Positions 1-8,184 of a stretch of DNA of 64,000 bases are shown piece by piece (position 1 is the stretch's first letter; each line of letters starts with the position of its first letter). Both the position numbers and the translations under genes were made by a program. Source of the DNA: Enterococcus dispar ATCC 51266 (lineage in GTDB: Bacteria; Bacillota; Bacilli; Lactobacillales; Enterococcaceae); NCBI RefSeq assembly GCF_000406945.1, contig NZ_KE136354.1:181771-245770 (forward strand), given 5' to 3'. Below the pieces are notes generated by a model. The model saw nothing but the letters and a program-made list of their open reading frames with translations, searched no databases and was not told the DNA's origin.

Positions 1-294
1 CTGGTAGCAGAATACGAAGTGACACAATTTGTGGTCGGTTTACCAAAAAATATGAACAATACAATCGGCCCTCGTGCCGAAGCATCACAGGCGTATGGTA
101 AAAATTTGGAAGAACTTTTTCATTTGCCGGTTTTTTATCAAGATGAACGTCTAACAACAGTACAAGCAGAGCGCATGTTAGTGGAACAAGCGAATACATC
201 ACGAGCTAAGCGGAAAAAAGTGATTGATAAACTGGCCGCCGTGATGATTTTGCAAAATTATTTAGATCGCAGCGATACCAAGTCGCCTTTATAG
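1..294 (+). CDS. yqgF: YqgF/RuvX Holliday-junction resolvase-like protein (5' end outside window)
   Basis: This is the C-terminal part of the YqgF (RuvX) family, an RNase H-fold nuclease implicated in Holliday junction resolution and 16S rRNA maturation. The reading frame is open from base 1, so the start and the first catalytic Asp lie outside the window. The visible family motif is [16 protein letters not shown] near the beginning. A second motif, [13 protein letters not shown], carries the conserved Glu-Arg of the family. The fragment ends with the usual (V)[14 protein letters not shown] helix. It lies 15 bases upstream of yrzB, the normal Firmicutes arrangement, so the two are probably cotranscribed. 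The family is clear; only the 3' portion can be judged here. Confidence 0.93.
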   Translation: MVAEYEVTQFVVGLPKNMNNTIGPRAEASQAYGKNLEELFHLPVFYQDERLTTVQAERMLVEQANTSRAKRKKVIDKLAAVMILQNYLDRSDTKSPL

Positions 295-309
295 GAAAGA
301 GGAAAGCAT

Positions 310-621
310 ATGACAGAACATAATCACGACCACAACCATGATCATGAAGGACATGAACACATTACTTTAGTAGATGATCAAGGCAATGAAACACTTTACG
401 AAATTTTACTAACCATTGATGGTCAAGAAGAATTTAAACGTAATTACGTGTTATTGTATCCAGCAGGCGCGTCAGAAGATGACGATGTTGAACTACAAGC
501 CTACGCTTACATCGAAAATGAAGATGGCACAGAAGGCGAATTGGAACAAATCGAAACAGAAGCAGAATGGGATATGATTGAAGAAGTCTTCAATACATTC
601 ATGGCTGAAGAAGAAGAATAG
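310..621 (+). CDS. yrzB: DUF1292 family protein YrzB
   Basis: This is a small acidic cytoplasmic protein of 103 residues in the DUF1292/YrzB family, function unknown. It follows yqgF closely after a good ribosome binding site (GAAAGAGGAAAG). The N-terminus (residues 4-17) is a His/Asp-rich stretch that could bind metal. The core (residues 18-90) has the family features [23 protein letters not shown] and YVLLYP. The C-terminus ends in five glutamates. The length is normal for the family. A terminator follows immediately, so this is the last gene of the yqgF transcript. Family assignment is confident; no biochemical role is claimed. Confidence 0.9.
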   Translation: MTEHNHDHNHDHEGHEHITLVDDQGNETLYEILLTIDGQEEFKRNYVLLYPAGASEDDDVELQAYAYIENEDGTEGELEQIETEAEWDMIEEVFNTFMAEEEE

Positions 622-634
622 TCTTTAATCTCTA

Positions 635-661
635 GAAACCTTGCCATGCAAGGTTTCTTTC
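635..661 (+). terminator. Intrinsic terminator after yrzB
   Basis: A perfect 10-bp stem (GAAACCTTGC / GCAAGGTTTC) with a 3-nt loop is followed by a short T-rich tract, 14 bases after the yrzB stop. Confidence 0.8.
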
Positions 662-719
662 TTTGACTTATTTATCTTTTCATCAGAACCCATGTAGATT
701 ACCTTAGCTGTACACGCAC

Positions 720-754
720 AAAAAACTCAGAGCATATTTCAATTATGCTCTGAG
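720..754 (-). terminator. Intrinsic terminator for the hydrolase gene (minus strand)
   Basis: An 11-bp stem (CTCAGAGCATA / TATGCTCTGAG, arms 726-736 and 744-754) is followed on the minus strand by six T. The hydrolase reading toward it ends at 859. Confidence 0.8.
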
Positions 755-858
755 CAAACAGCTCTAATATTTTACTGTGACATAAAAATGAGTTAAATAC
801 TTTTTGCAACTGAAATTTATTCTCTACTATTTAATAACCTGATTAATAACCTGAAAAA

Positions 859-1797
859 TTAAACTGTTAAATATTTTTCAAAAAAGGCAGTTAATTTTTC
901 GACTGCGGGATCGACAGCTTTTGGTTGATCGTATAAGTCATAGTGACTGATATTAGGTAAAACTAGAATATCTTTTTCTTTAGATGCTGCCCGTGTGTAA
1001 ACATCAAAGCCATTGCGGTAAGAAGCAAAGCCACCAACTTTATCTCCAACAATAATTTGAAGAGGTTGGGTTAAGAATTTTTCCAATAAAATATTAGTAT
1101 CAAAACCGAGAATAGCTGCATAGTTTGTAAATGGTACCAAGTTTGTTGCAAGTGAATTGTAACCTCTGTCCGTGCGGTAGTAGTCGACAGCTTCTACAAA
1201 ATCAATATCTGTCATCCCAGATTCTTTTAATTCTTTTGGTGAATTGGGAATCCAATTTACTTCCAAGACATCTGCGCCACGTGCTTCTGCTGTACGTTGT
1301 TGTCCAATTTTATCTAGCATGGCTAATAAATTATCTTCGGGACCAAAAGCACCACGGAATGTTGCGCCAATATTAGCCGGAGCAACACCTGCGACAGCTT
1401 TAATCCGACGTTCTGTTTTCGCAGCATTAATCGTGTAGCCACCGCCTGCACAAATGCCTACTGCACCAATCCGATTTTCATCGACATAATCAAGCGTAAC
1501 GAGGTAATCAATAGCTGAACTAATATCTTCAGTCCGTACAAATGGATCTTCTGTATTACGGGGATCACCTTCACTACGACCTTGATAAGAAGCATCGAAA
1601 GCGATTGTGACAAAACCATTTTGTGCTAATTTTTCGGCATACAAGCCTGATGTTTGCTCACCTACGCTGCTGGTGGGATGAGAAACGACAAGTGCAGGAT
1701 ATTTTTTATCGGCATCAAAATTATTTGGCACAAAAACATCGCCAACAAGATTAAAATGACGCCCTTTAAATGTTACAGTTTTTTTATCTACCATCAT
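859..1797 (-). CDS. Alpha/beta hydrolase, dienelactone hydrolase-like (YcjY-type)
   Basis: This is a 312-residue soluble alpha/beta hydrolase of the dienelactone hydrolase/YcjY-like type. The nucleophile elbow reads GICAGGG, so the expected nucleophile is Cys116 rather than Ser, as in dienelactone hydrolases. A candidate acid (IIVGD, about residue 250) and a candidate catalytic His (NISHYD, about residue 288) follow in the correct order. There is no signal peptide. An AGGAGG-like site sits just upstream of the ATG. The gene is divergent from a TetR regulator, and its promoter overlaps a palindrome, so it is probably repressed by that neighbour. The substrate cannot be inferred; a role against a toxic ester or lactone would be speculation. 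Confidence 0.8.
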   Translation of the reverse strand: MMVDKKTVTFKGRHFNLVGDVFVPNNFDADKKYPALVVSHPTSSVGEQTSGLYAEKLAQNGFVTIAFDASYQGRSEGDPRNTEDPFVRTEDISSAIDYLVTLDYVDENRIGAVGICAGGGYTINAAKTERRIKAVAGVAPANIGATFRGAFGPEDNLLAMLDKIGQQRTAEARGADVLEVNWIPNSPKELKESGMTDIDFVEAVDYYRTDRGYNSLATNLVPFTNYAAILGFDTNILLEKFLTQPLQIIVGDKVGGFASYRNGFDVYTRAASKEKDILVLPNISHYDLYDQPKAVDPAVEKLTAFFEKYLTV

Positions 1798-1820
1798 ACT
1801 TCCTCCTTTATTAATTCCCT

Positions 1821-1838
1821 TGTGTTACTTATAACACA
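1821..1838. promoter_or_regulatory. Palindromic operator between hydrolase and TetR gene
   Basis: A perfect 7-bp inverted repeat, TGTGTTA-CTTA-TAACACA, covers the -10 of the predicted hydrolase promoter. This is the expected position for repression by the divergently encoded TetR-family protein. Binding is inferred, not shown. Confidence 0.6.
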
Positions 1839-1857
1839 CATGTATAATAACTCCCAA
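1829..1857 (-). promoter_or_regulatory. Predicted promoter of the hydrolase gene
   Basis: On the minus strand a -35 TTGGGA (1852-1857) and a -10 TTATAA (1829-1834) are separated by 17 bases. The -10 lies inside the palindrome at 1821-1838. Confidence 0.55.
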
Positions 1858-1951
1858 GGCTATCAGTAAGCAATTACCACTTAAAGGTAGAATGTAAAAT
1901 AATACACACTTTCTAATAAATTGGGTATTATTTAAGGAAGAAGGATAAAGG

Positions 1952-2512
1952 ATGCAACTAGAGGAAAAAAAAGTTGATCGTCGGATTTTGAAAACGAAAA
2001 AGGCAATCAAAGATGCTTTTACCGACTTAATTATGAAAAATGAAATTGATACTATCTCAATTGCGATGATCACCGAACAAGCCAACATTGGGCGTAAAAC
2101 TTTTTATCTCCACTATTACGATAAATACGATTTAATGGATCAGATTATCGCAGAATATTTAGAGGAATTAGGTCTACGTTGTAATCAGAACAAAATCAAG
2201 CGTTTAGGCTTTGAAGCTTCCACTTTGGAGTGGTTTACATTTTTAGATGAGAACTTTTCACTTTTTGCCCGTTTATTTCAAAGCAAAGCGGCCACTTCTT
2301 TTCGCAATCAGTTTTTAGTTTTTGTGAGTGAACAATTACGAAAAAAAGAAAAGTTAGCTGCATCAAAAGTTAGTCTTGCATTTAAATTACAGTTTTTAAG
2401 TTATGCTGTCACAGGAATTATTGAGGAGTATATTACGAAAGACTACCGGCATAAAAAGCAGGAAGTAGCCAAACAATTAAGTATTATCGTCAAGCAAAAT
2501 TTGACGCTTTAG
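1952..2512 (+). CDS. TetR/AcrR-family transcriptional regulator
   Basis: This is a 186-residue DNA-binding regulator. The N-terminal TetR helix-turn-helix spans residues 9-58: it begins RRILKTKKAIKDAF, has ISIAMITEQANIGRKTFYLHY as the HTH region, then the usual YDKYDLMDQI. The C-terminal helical domain resembles the Firmicutes DhaS-like TetR_C group. The start follows GGAAGAAGGATAAAGG. The divergent orientation to the hydrolase and the palindrome between them suggest that the hydrolase is its target. The downstream NAD(P)-binding gene is 100 bases away and might be part of the same response. The ligand is unknown. Confidence 0.85.
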   Translation: MQLEEKKVDRRILKTKKAIKDAFTDLIMKNEIDTISIAMITEQANIGRKTFYLHYYDKYDLMDQIIAEYLEELGLRCNQNKIKRLGFEASTLEWFTFLDENFSLFARLFQSKAATSFRNQFLVFVSEQLRKKEKLAASKVSLAFKLQFLSYAVTGIIEEYITKDYRHKKQEVAKQLSIIVKQNLTL

Positions 2513-2612
2513 CTGAAACTGTGGCGGTGCATTTTAGCAATTAGAGCATCTTTTTTAATAGCACTTGTCAAAATGTTGTTAAATACACAAAAAATTAGGA
2601 AGAAGGGGTAGT

Positions 2613-3293
2613 ATGAAAGTTTTAGTAGTAGGTGCCAACGGCAAAGTAGCGCGACACTTTGCAGATCAAATTAAAGAACATCCTTCAATAGCAGAAATAG
2701 CGGTTATTCGCAGTGAGGCGCAACTTTCCTTTTTTGAAAAACGTAAGATTGAAACGGTTTTATTAGACATTATTAACAATTCGATTGAAGATTTTTCTGC
2801 GGCCATGAAAGAGGTAGATTCAGTTGTCTTTAGTGCGGGGGCTGGAGGCAAAGGATTGGATAAAACAATCATGGTCGATTTAGACGGTGCAATAAAAGTA
2901 ATGACTGCGGCCGAACAAGCGAATGTTAAACGTTTTGTGATGGTAAGTACATTTAAAACCGGACGAAAAGAAATTAGTCGCGAAATAAAAGCCAATTCAA
3001 GCTTAGCTCCTTATACTATTGCTAAAAATTATGCAGATGAATGGTTAAAGCATCGCACCAATCTAGATTGGACGATTATCCACCCGGGTTCATTAACAGA
3101 CGATGCAGGTAGTGGAAAGATTACTTTAGCCGACAGTTTAACTGAAGAACTTGAAAAAACGTCCATTCCCCGAGAAGATGTTGCAGCAGTGATTTTAGCA
3201 GTTTTAGAAAATGCGAATACGATTGGTAAAGAATTTGAAATTATTACAGGTGATACGCCAATTGAAGCTGCAGTACAATCTTTTAAAGGATAA
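2613..3293 (+). CDS. NAD(P)-binding oxidoreductase, atypical SDR (YwnB/YhfK-like)
   Basis: This is a 226-residue atypical short-chain dehydrogenase/NmrA-like protein. The N-terminal Rossmann motif is VLVVGANGKVARHFADQI (GxxGxxx). The strand VDSVVFSAGAGGKGLDKT and the VKRFVMVSTF segment are typical of the family. SLAPYTIAKNYADEWLK contains the Y-x-x-x-K-like helix, and WTIIHPGSLTDDAG follows. The start has a strong GGAAGAAGGGG site. It sits alone between the TetR gene and a DUF697 gene. Enterococcal and bacillary relatives are mostly uncharacterised NAD(P)H-dependent reductases, so the substrate is left open. Confidence 0.8.
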   Translation: MKVLVVGANGKVARHFADQIKEHPSIAEIAVIRSEAQLSFFEKRKIETVLLDIINNSIEDFSAAMKEVDSVVFSAGAGGKGLDKTIMVDLDGAIKVMTAAEQANVKRFVMVSTFKTGRKEISREIKANSSLAPYTIAKNYADEWLKHRTNLDWTIIHPGSLTDDAGSGKITLADSLTEELEKTSIPREDVAAVILAVLENANTIGKEFEIITGDTPIEAAVQSFKG

Positions 3294-3450
3294 AATTACG
3301 TTATTTGGTGATTTCTAATATCTAACTCCCTTTTTAATTAAAAATCATAAGAGTTGTCTTTAGTAGAAAAAAAGGATATTTTGGAGTTAGTAACGATATA
3401 GTCTACTGTTAGGGCAATAAATAGATTAACCCGCGAAAGGAGAGGAAAAC

Positions 3451-4143
3451 GTGAAATTTCCGATGAGACATAAAAATGGTGATAAGCCAGTAGAGAATAA
3501 AGAAGAAATTCCAGTAGAAAAGAAAGTAGAGGATGTAGATGATGCAGACTTTCAATCTTTTTTTGGCGATGTATTAAAACGTCTACCAAATCCGGCGGTA
3601 AAAATTATTACCAAAACATCTACTGCTACAAAGAAAAGAGCAGAAATATTACTTGCCTCAACTCGTGAGCGGTTTGATGGTGTTTTTGCCGATTTCTTAA
3701 CAGATGTTGATTTAACCACCCGTAAAAAAGCGCATCGCATTATTCATATGGCCGCATTAAGTGCAGCGATTATTGGTTTATCACCGATACCATTTTCTGA
3801 TGCTATTTTACTCGTTCCAGTTCAGCTGGTTATGATGGCACGGCTATATAAACTTTTTGGCCAATCTTGGTCAGAAGGAATAGCTAAAAGTATCACCAAA
3901 GAATTAGTTGTGGTTAGTTTTGGGCGTAGCGCAGTGGGAAATGTTTTGAAATTTATTCCAGTTGCCGGAACCATTAGCGGTGGTGCTGTGAACGCTGTTG
4001 TGGCTATTGCGATTACGGAATCACTGGGCTGGGTAACGGTTAAGATGCTATACGATGGAGAAGATATGTTTGAACAGGTGATGTCTTTTAAAGGACAATT
4101 TAATACTTTATTTAAAGCTTTACAATCTGCTGGTAAAAAATGA
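3451..4143 (+). CDS. DUF697-type membrane-associated protein
   Basis: This is a 230-residue protein starting with GTG, placed 7 bases after AAAGGAGAGG. The first 45 residues are charged (Lys/Glu rich). The centre (residues 88-190) holds the hydrophobic helices of DUF697: AAIIGLSPIPFSDAILLVPV and later VAGTISGGAVNAVVAIAIT. The double Pro turn 'SPIPFSDA' is characteristic. There is no signal peptide, so it is probably an integral or peripheral inner-membrane protein. It is a single-gene unit with a strong terminator 180 bases downstream. Function is unknown; some DUF697 proteins are fused to GTPases, which is not the case here. Confidence 0.7.
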   Translation: MKFPMRHKNGDKPVENKEEIPVEKKVEDVDDADFQSFFGDVLKRLPNPAVKIITKTSTATKKRAEILLASTRERFDGVFADFLTDVDLTTRKKAHRIIHMAALSAAIIGLSPIPFSDAILLVPVQLVMMARLYKLFGQSWSEGIAKSITKELVVVSFGRSAVGNVLKFIPVAGTISGGAVNAVVAIAITESLGWVTVKMLYDGEDMFEQVMSFKGQFNTLFKALQSAGKK

Positions 4144-4320
4144 TATTCGACACAAGAAAAGTTGAGCTGATTTCTACAGCTCTCAATCATTAAGACGAAA
4201 TCTTTACAACTTGCTCTTTCATTTCTCAAGATTTAACTTAATGCCGCTAAGCGTTTGTTTAGGAAATTATATAGCAATAAACTTTGATATATCGAATTTA
4301 TTTTTTGTGGCGAGCAAAGA

Positions 4321-4367
4321 AAGCCCAATAAAAAGCACTGAAATTTAATGTGCTTTTTATTGGGCTT
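4321..4367. terminator. Bidirectional terminator between DUF697 gene and GH8 gene
   Basis: An 18-bp perfect stem (arms 4321-4338 and 4350-4367) lies between two converging genes. The arms end in AAGCCC/GGGCTT, with T or A tracts on both sides. The rest of the 4144-4425 gap shows no coding potential. Confidence 0.85.
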
Positions 4368-4425
4368 TTGGTGTAGCTCTGGCGCTTTACTATTCTTTAA
4401 ATTAAGTTTCTATGGCTCAAGGTGG

Positions 4426-5541
4426 CTACTTATTATACATTTCTAAAACAGATAATACTTTAAGTGTCTCATCATAGTAATTTTTACCATGAATAGGTTC
4501 TTCTACTACCCATTTTTGTGAAGTGACAAGTCCGCTATAAGGTTCTGCTTTATACGCGGCAGCTAAAACAGGAGCAGAAAAACTTTGATTTTGATAGTCG
4601 ACTAAAGCCTTACCTTTTAATGAGTAGCCCGCATAGACAAATTTTTGATCCGCGAAAAAAGCTAACATTTTATCCAAGATATGGGCAACCTTAGGATCAT
4701 TTGATTTCATGAGTCGTAGTGGTATACGGCAGGCATTGGCAGAATAATCACCATCATACTGATTATTTACTTGATTTTTTTTTGCTGGTGTAAGTTTATT
4801 ATTTGTTTCAAACCAGGCAAAATCAGGCATAAGTCCTGTTTTTACTTGTTTACTTAAAATTTGGAGTAATTCAATGCCACGTGTATTTAGTCCCTGCCAA
4901 AATGAATCATGCGTAAAATGATAAAATTCTGTAAAATAGGCGGGCATGATGTCAGAAGGGCGTAAAATTCTGCTGGCTTTTTGATCCACAGTGGCCCAAT
5001 CTCCCACTGTCAAAAAGTTTGTATCCGCATTATAGTTATACTGTTTAATGTCTGCCAGAAGTTTATTGGCAGCTGCGGCATAATCATGCTTACTCTTGGG
5101 CCATAATTTACTTGCTTTGATTAAGCTATAGGCGATATCCAAATCACCGTCTGTGGCATTGTGCAAACTGTCAGACTCCCAGCCTTTTTTTGTTTGGCTT
5201 TGACGCCATTGCATAAGATGGTTGCCATTCCCAATTTGATATTGGGTATAGTAAGCATAAAGGGCCTCAAAATCTGATTCTGAAGCAAATCCCTTTTCAG
5301 CCGCTAAAGTAGTGATCACCATCGCGTAGCCTTGTGCTTCTGATAAAGTAGAACGAGTAGTAGTACCCGTGTCAACAAAGGAACCTTCTTTTGTTGTGAT
5401 GACGTAGTTTTCGCGCCATTTTTGATATAGATTGATTTGGATATTGTGTTCGTTATCAGCAATTGTACGAAATAAAATTACGACATAGGATGCTAATAAA
5501 CAAATGGCAATTCCCCACAATAATAATGGCTTTTGCTTCAT
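4426..5541 (-). CDS. Glycoside hydrolase family 8 protein, membrane-anchored
   Basis: This GH8 enzyme has an N-terminal membrane anchor (PLLLWGIAICLLASYVVILF) that leaves the catalytic domain outside the cell. The proton-donor motif is SEAQGYAM (Glu68 from the ATG start). The PROSITE-type GH8 signature ATDGDLDIAYSLIKASKLW matches fully at residues 129-147. GH8 includes endoglucanases, chitosanases and the BcsZ hydrolases of polysaccharide export operons. It is the last gene of an operon with a GT2 synthase and a degenerate GGDEF protein, so it probably trims or releases the polymer made by the synthase. The ATG two codons after a TTG is preferred because AGAGG sits 6 bases before it. YdaJ of B. 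subtilis is a functional parallel. Confidence 0.88.
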   Translation of the reverse strand: MKQKPLLLWGIAICLLASYVVILFRTIADNEHNIQINLYQKWRENYVITTKEGSFVDTGTTTRSTLSEAQGYAMVITTLAAEKGFASESDFEALYAYYTQYQIGNGNHLMQWRQSQTKKGWESDSLHNATDGDLDIAYSLIKASKLWPKSKHDYAAAANKLLADIKQYNYNADTNFLTVGDWATVDQKASRILRPSDIMPAYFTEFYHFTHDSFWQGLNTRGIELLQILSKQVKTGLMPDFAWFETNNKLTPAKKNQVNNQYDGDYSANACRIPLRLMKSNDPKVAHILDKMLAFFADQKFVYAGYSLKGKALVDYQNQSFSAPVLAAAYKAEPYSGLVTSQKWVVEEPIHGKNYYDETLKVLSVLEMYNK

Positions 5542-5579
5542 TATCAACCTCTACTTTCTAAAAAAATTAAAATGATTAC

Positions 5580-6890
5580 TCAGTCATTAAAACGTTGTGT
5601 CTTGTACCATTTTGTGCCATCCCGTTTAAAGATACGGTCCAACATGAGTGAAAAAAAGGCAACGACAGACACGCCTAAAAAGAGTTGGGAGTACGTAAAA
5701 TAGGAGGCAACAGAATATAAAAAATTTTCCGTAGTTGCTTGACCGTATTGGCTTACTAAAGCGACATTAATCTGCAGCAAATAAATGGCAAACATTAAAG
5801 CCCAATTAACCAATAAAATAGCTGCAATTTGGCGATTTCCACCACCAAAAGTAAATGGTACAGGTAAATCTAGATGGAAAATATTGAGTAATGTCGTAAT
5901 TAAGTTGGACCAAAAGATAATTGTCGAAATGACAATGGCACAGTTAAACCAAAAGAATGTGTTGATATAGTAAAATATTTCCCATTTGATACGCCAATTA
6001 CTCCGGTCAAATAGGTGCTTCAAATTCCCCGTAATAACTTCGTAATTTCCCTTTGCCCAACGTTTGCGTTGATTATAGTAAACGTTGATTGTTTCCGGTT
6101 CTTGTTGAAAGGCTTCAGATTGAGCAGCTAAGGCAATTAATTTTCCTTGTTCCATGATTTTAAAAGAAAGAGCGGTGTCTTCTGTTAAGGCACCATTATC
6201 CCAACCACCAATTTCTTTAACATAATTTTTTTGAATGATGAAGTTAGTGCCGGGAATATGGCCGATTTTAAAGAGTTCCCATAAACCTGTATGTTGAATG
6301 CGTTGGGTTGTCACGACTTCCAGATTAATACAGCGGGTCAAAAAATTTTGTTTATAATTCCGGGTCTTATTGCGACCGAAAACAGCAGCGTAATGTTCAG
6401 GATCTTCCAATGCTTTTTTGACGAGAAAATATAAAGCATTTTGTTCAGGCATCGCATCAGCATCATAAACACAGAGCCAATCGCCTTTTGCTTGTTTAAG
6501 GGCATCGTTTAATACCCCCGATTTTCCCCCAGAGCCTGTACGTTTGATAATTTGAATATCGTGATTGGCAAATTGTGGTAAATTTTTAACACTCATTGCT
6601 TCTGCATACGTGTTATCGGTGCAATTATCAGCAAAAACTAAAAACTCTAGCCGGTTGACAGGATAATTTAAGCGCAAAATGGCTTGCACTGTATCTTTAA
6701 TCACTATCTCTTCATTATGAGCTGGTACGACAATGGTGATTAAAGGATATTCTTTTAATGGTTCCAAAAAACGCTTTGGCGGTTTCAAATTTTTTAGCAA
6801 AAACTTGATTGCACCAAAAATAGTTAATAAAGAAAAGAAGACAGAAATCCAAATTGACACAATTGTAAAAATCATGAGTCCCTTAGCCAT
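5580..6890 (-). CDS. Processive family 2 glycosyltransferase (BcsA/PgaC/YdaM-like)
   Basis: This is a 436-residue membrane synthase that would polymerise a beta-linked sugar from a nucleotide donor and pass it through the membrane. An N-terminal transmembrane helix (residues 4-30) is followed by a cytoplasmic GT2 domain (ITIVVPAHNEE; DADAMPE as DxD; TEDTALSF as the TED-type motif). QRKRWAKGNYE is the QxxRW signature of processive enzymes. At least three C-terminal membrane helices follow. No PilZ domain is present, so any c-di-GMP control must come from a partner. The start codon follows AAAGGAGG and overlaps the stop of a 45-codon ORF by 8 bases. The polymer (cellulose-like, PNAG-like or other) cannot be told from sequence. 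Confidence 0.9.
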   Translation of the reverse strand: MAKGLMIFTIVSIWISVFFSLLTIFGAIKFLLKNLKPPKRFLEPLKEYPLITIVVPAHNEEIVIKDTVQAILRLNYPVNRLEFLVFADNCTDNTYAEAMSVKNLPQFANHDIQIIKRTGSGGKSGVLNDALKQAKGDWLCVYDADAMPEQNALYFLVKKALEDPEHYAAVFGRNKTRNYKQNFLTRCINLEVVTTQRIQHTGLWELFKIGHIPGTNFIIQKNYVKEIGGWDNGALTEDTALSFKIMEQGKLIALAAQSEAFQQEPETINVYYNQRKRWAKGNYEVITGNLKHLFDRSNWRIKWEIFYYINTFFWFNCAIVISTIIFWSNLITTLLNIFHLDLPVPFTFGGGNRQIAAILLVNWALMFAIYLLQINVALVSQYGQATTENFLYSVASYFTYSQLFLGVSVVAFFSLMLDRIFKRDGTKWYKTQRFND

Positions 6891-7020
6891 TTAAGTTCCT
6901 CCTTTTAAAGTATTTCCAGACCCTTGACTGGATGATAAGGGCGGAAATAAATAGCCCTACCGTGGCGATAAAAAATAAAATGGTGACGATAATACTCAGC
7001 CAGTAAAATATATCTAACAA
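6883..7020 (-). CDS. Small membrane protein (45 aa, TTG start) in the polysaccharide operon
   Basis: This is an unlisted 45-codon ORF between the degenerate GGDEF gene and the GT2 gene. It begins TTG at 7018-7020, 7 bases after a perfect AAGGAG. It encodes a short start (MLDIFYW), one strong transmembrane helix (SIIVTILFFIATVGLFISAL), then a basic tail rich in Arg and Lys. Its stop overlaps the GT2 start (ATGGCTAA), which implies translational coupling. The hydrophobic profile and positive-inside tail support a real single-pass membrane subunit. It may stabilise or regulate the synthase. I do not recognise a family. Confidence 0.7.
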   Translation of the reverse strand: MLDIFYWLSIIVTILFFIATVGLFISALIIQSRVWKYFKRRNLNG

Positions 7021-7032
7021 GTGATTCACTCC

Positions 7033-7890
7033 TTAAACGATGTATTCTGCCATTAAATCAGTCTCGGCCCGCCGATTGAGTCTACTTAGTACTTGTTCAG
7101 CGGTCAGCTGCGTATCCCGTTGTAAAACAATCATACTTTGGCGGATGGTAATATCTTGATTGTGATCAAAGGGGAAAAGCATCAATTGCGTTTTAGTAAT
7201 CTGATTCAAACTCTCTGTTTCTGCAGTACATTGATTGTTAAAAAGTGGCGATATGACAATGAATGTTCCTTCATCAACATAAAAAAGCTGTTCTTCTGGT
7301 AAACGAATGAGTTCTAAGTCATCAGCCAAATTATGAAGCAATTCGTTGGTTTTGTTTTCACTTTGATAGCGATATTGATCCAGATTATCGACATAAAACA
7401 TTGAAACCGCCAAAGAACGATCCAGTTTTGGTCGAATCGTCATGGTATCTAAAAATTGTTGGTAGCGCTCAATAAATTTATTCATACTACCAAGTCCAGT
7501 CAATGCATCTGTATTTTGTAAGAAAGTGGCAATTTCTTTACGACCACTAATTAATCGTTTCCTCAAAAAAATGTCAGTTTTGATAAAATATCCCGCAATA
7601 GTAAAAGTAGGGACGATGACAATAAGATAAATTTTTAACCAGCCACTCATGACAACTGGGAAAAAGTAGAGTACGAAGCTTCCAATTCCAATCATAAACA
7701 TCGTGATAACAACGACAAAAAGGGAATTGCCCATCATACCAAATAAAATCCCCAAAAATACCAATAAATTTGCATAGTAAAACGTTTGGTGATCAACAAA
7801 ATTATACAAAATTAAATCTTGAACCAAACTGAGTGCCATTAAAAGAATAACACCGACTTCCAAGGGGATACGATAACGAAGGTTTTTCAT
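7033..7890 (-). CDS. Membrane protein with degenerate GGDEF domain (YdaK-like c-di-GMP receptor candidate)
   Basis: This is a 285-residue protein. The N-terminal half has several transmembrane helices (about residues 8-115). The C-terminal half is a GGDEF-fold domain starting at TDALTGLGSMNKFIERY, the usual D-x-LTGL-x-N entry motif. At the active-site position the sequence reads YVDEGTF instead of R-Y-GGDEF, so it should not make c-di-GMP. Just upstream lies RLPE, a conservative version of the RxxD inhibitory site that can still bind c-di-GMP. The B. subtilis YdaK protein has the same arrangement and sits with a GT2 and a YdaJ-type hydrolase. It is the first gene of the operon. The ATG after GAGGTG is preferred over the GTG three codons earlier. 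Confidence 0.8.
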   Translation of the reverse strand: MKNLRYRIPLEVGVILLMALSLVQDLILYNFVDHQTFYYANLLVFLGILFGMMGNSLFVVVITMFMIGIGSFVLYFFPVVMSGWLKIYLIVIVPTFTIAGYFIKTDIFLRKRLISGRKEIATFLQNTDALTGLGSMNKFIERYQQFLDTMTIRPKLDRSLAVSMFYVDNLDQYRYQSENKTNELLHNLADDLELIRLPEEQLFYVDEGTFIVISPLFNNQCTAETESLNQITKTQLMLFPFDHNQDITIRQSMIVLQRDTQLTAEQVLSRLNRRAETDLMAEYIV

Positions 7891-7951
7891 TTGTTTCACC
7901 TCAATAGAAAATTTTATTTTTGCTTAATTCTAGCGTACCATAGCCGGTTGC

Positions 7952-7980
7952 ATTCTACTCTTATTTTGATTATTCTTCAA
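7952..7980 (-). promoter_or_regulatory. Predicted promoter of the polysaccharide operon
   Basis: On the minus strand TTGAAG (7975-7980) and TAGAAT (7952-7957) are 17 bases apart, 62 bases before the degenerate GGDEF gene. Confidence 0.45.
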
Positions 7981-8155
7981 AAGAAATCTATTGAAAAATG
8001 AATTTTTTAATTGTTTTTTGGGAATATCTCATCAAGACGAAAAAGTGAAAATGAATAGTGCTACAAGTTGGCATTCTGTTCTAAAAAATAGATGGAATAT
8101 ATGATTGTTTTGTTGTTATAAACGGATTTTTGCTTGTTTAGTACAGATTTATAAG

Positions 8156-8184
8156 TTGTACTCTTTTTAAGAGTGTGGTAAAAA
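8156..8184 (+). promoter_or_regulatory. Predicted promoter of the amidase gene; divergent 366-bp spacer
   Basis: TTGTAC (8156-8161) and TAAAAA (8179-8184) are 17 bases apart. A partial catabolite-response-like sequence (AAAAAGCGCTTGCG, 8196-8209) follows, with three mismatches to the usual consensus. The spacer 7891-8256 otherwise shows AT-rich DNA and no ORF. Confidence 0.35.

Noticed and set aside
3338..3589. Minus-strand 83-codon ORF upstream of the DUF697 gene
   Set aside because: No ribosome binding site and it overlaps the start of the DUF697 gene antisense.
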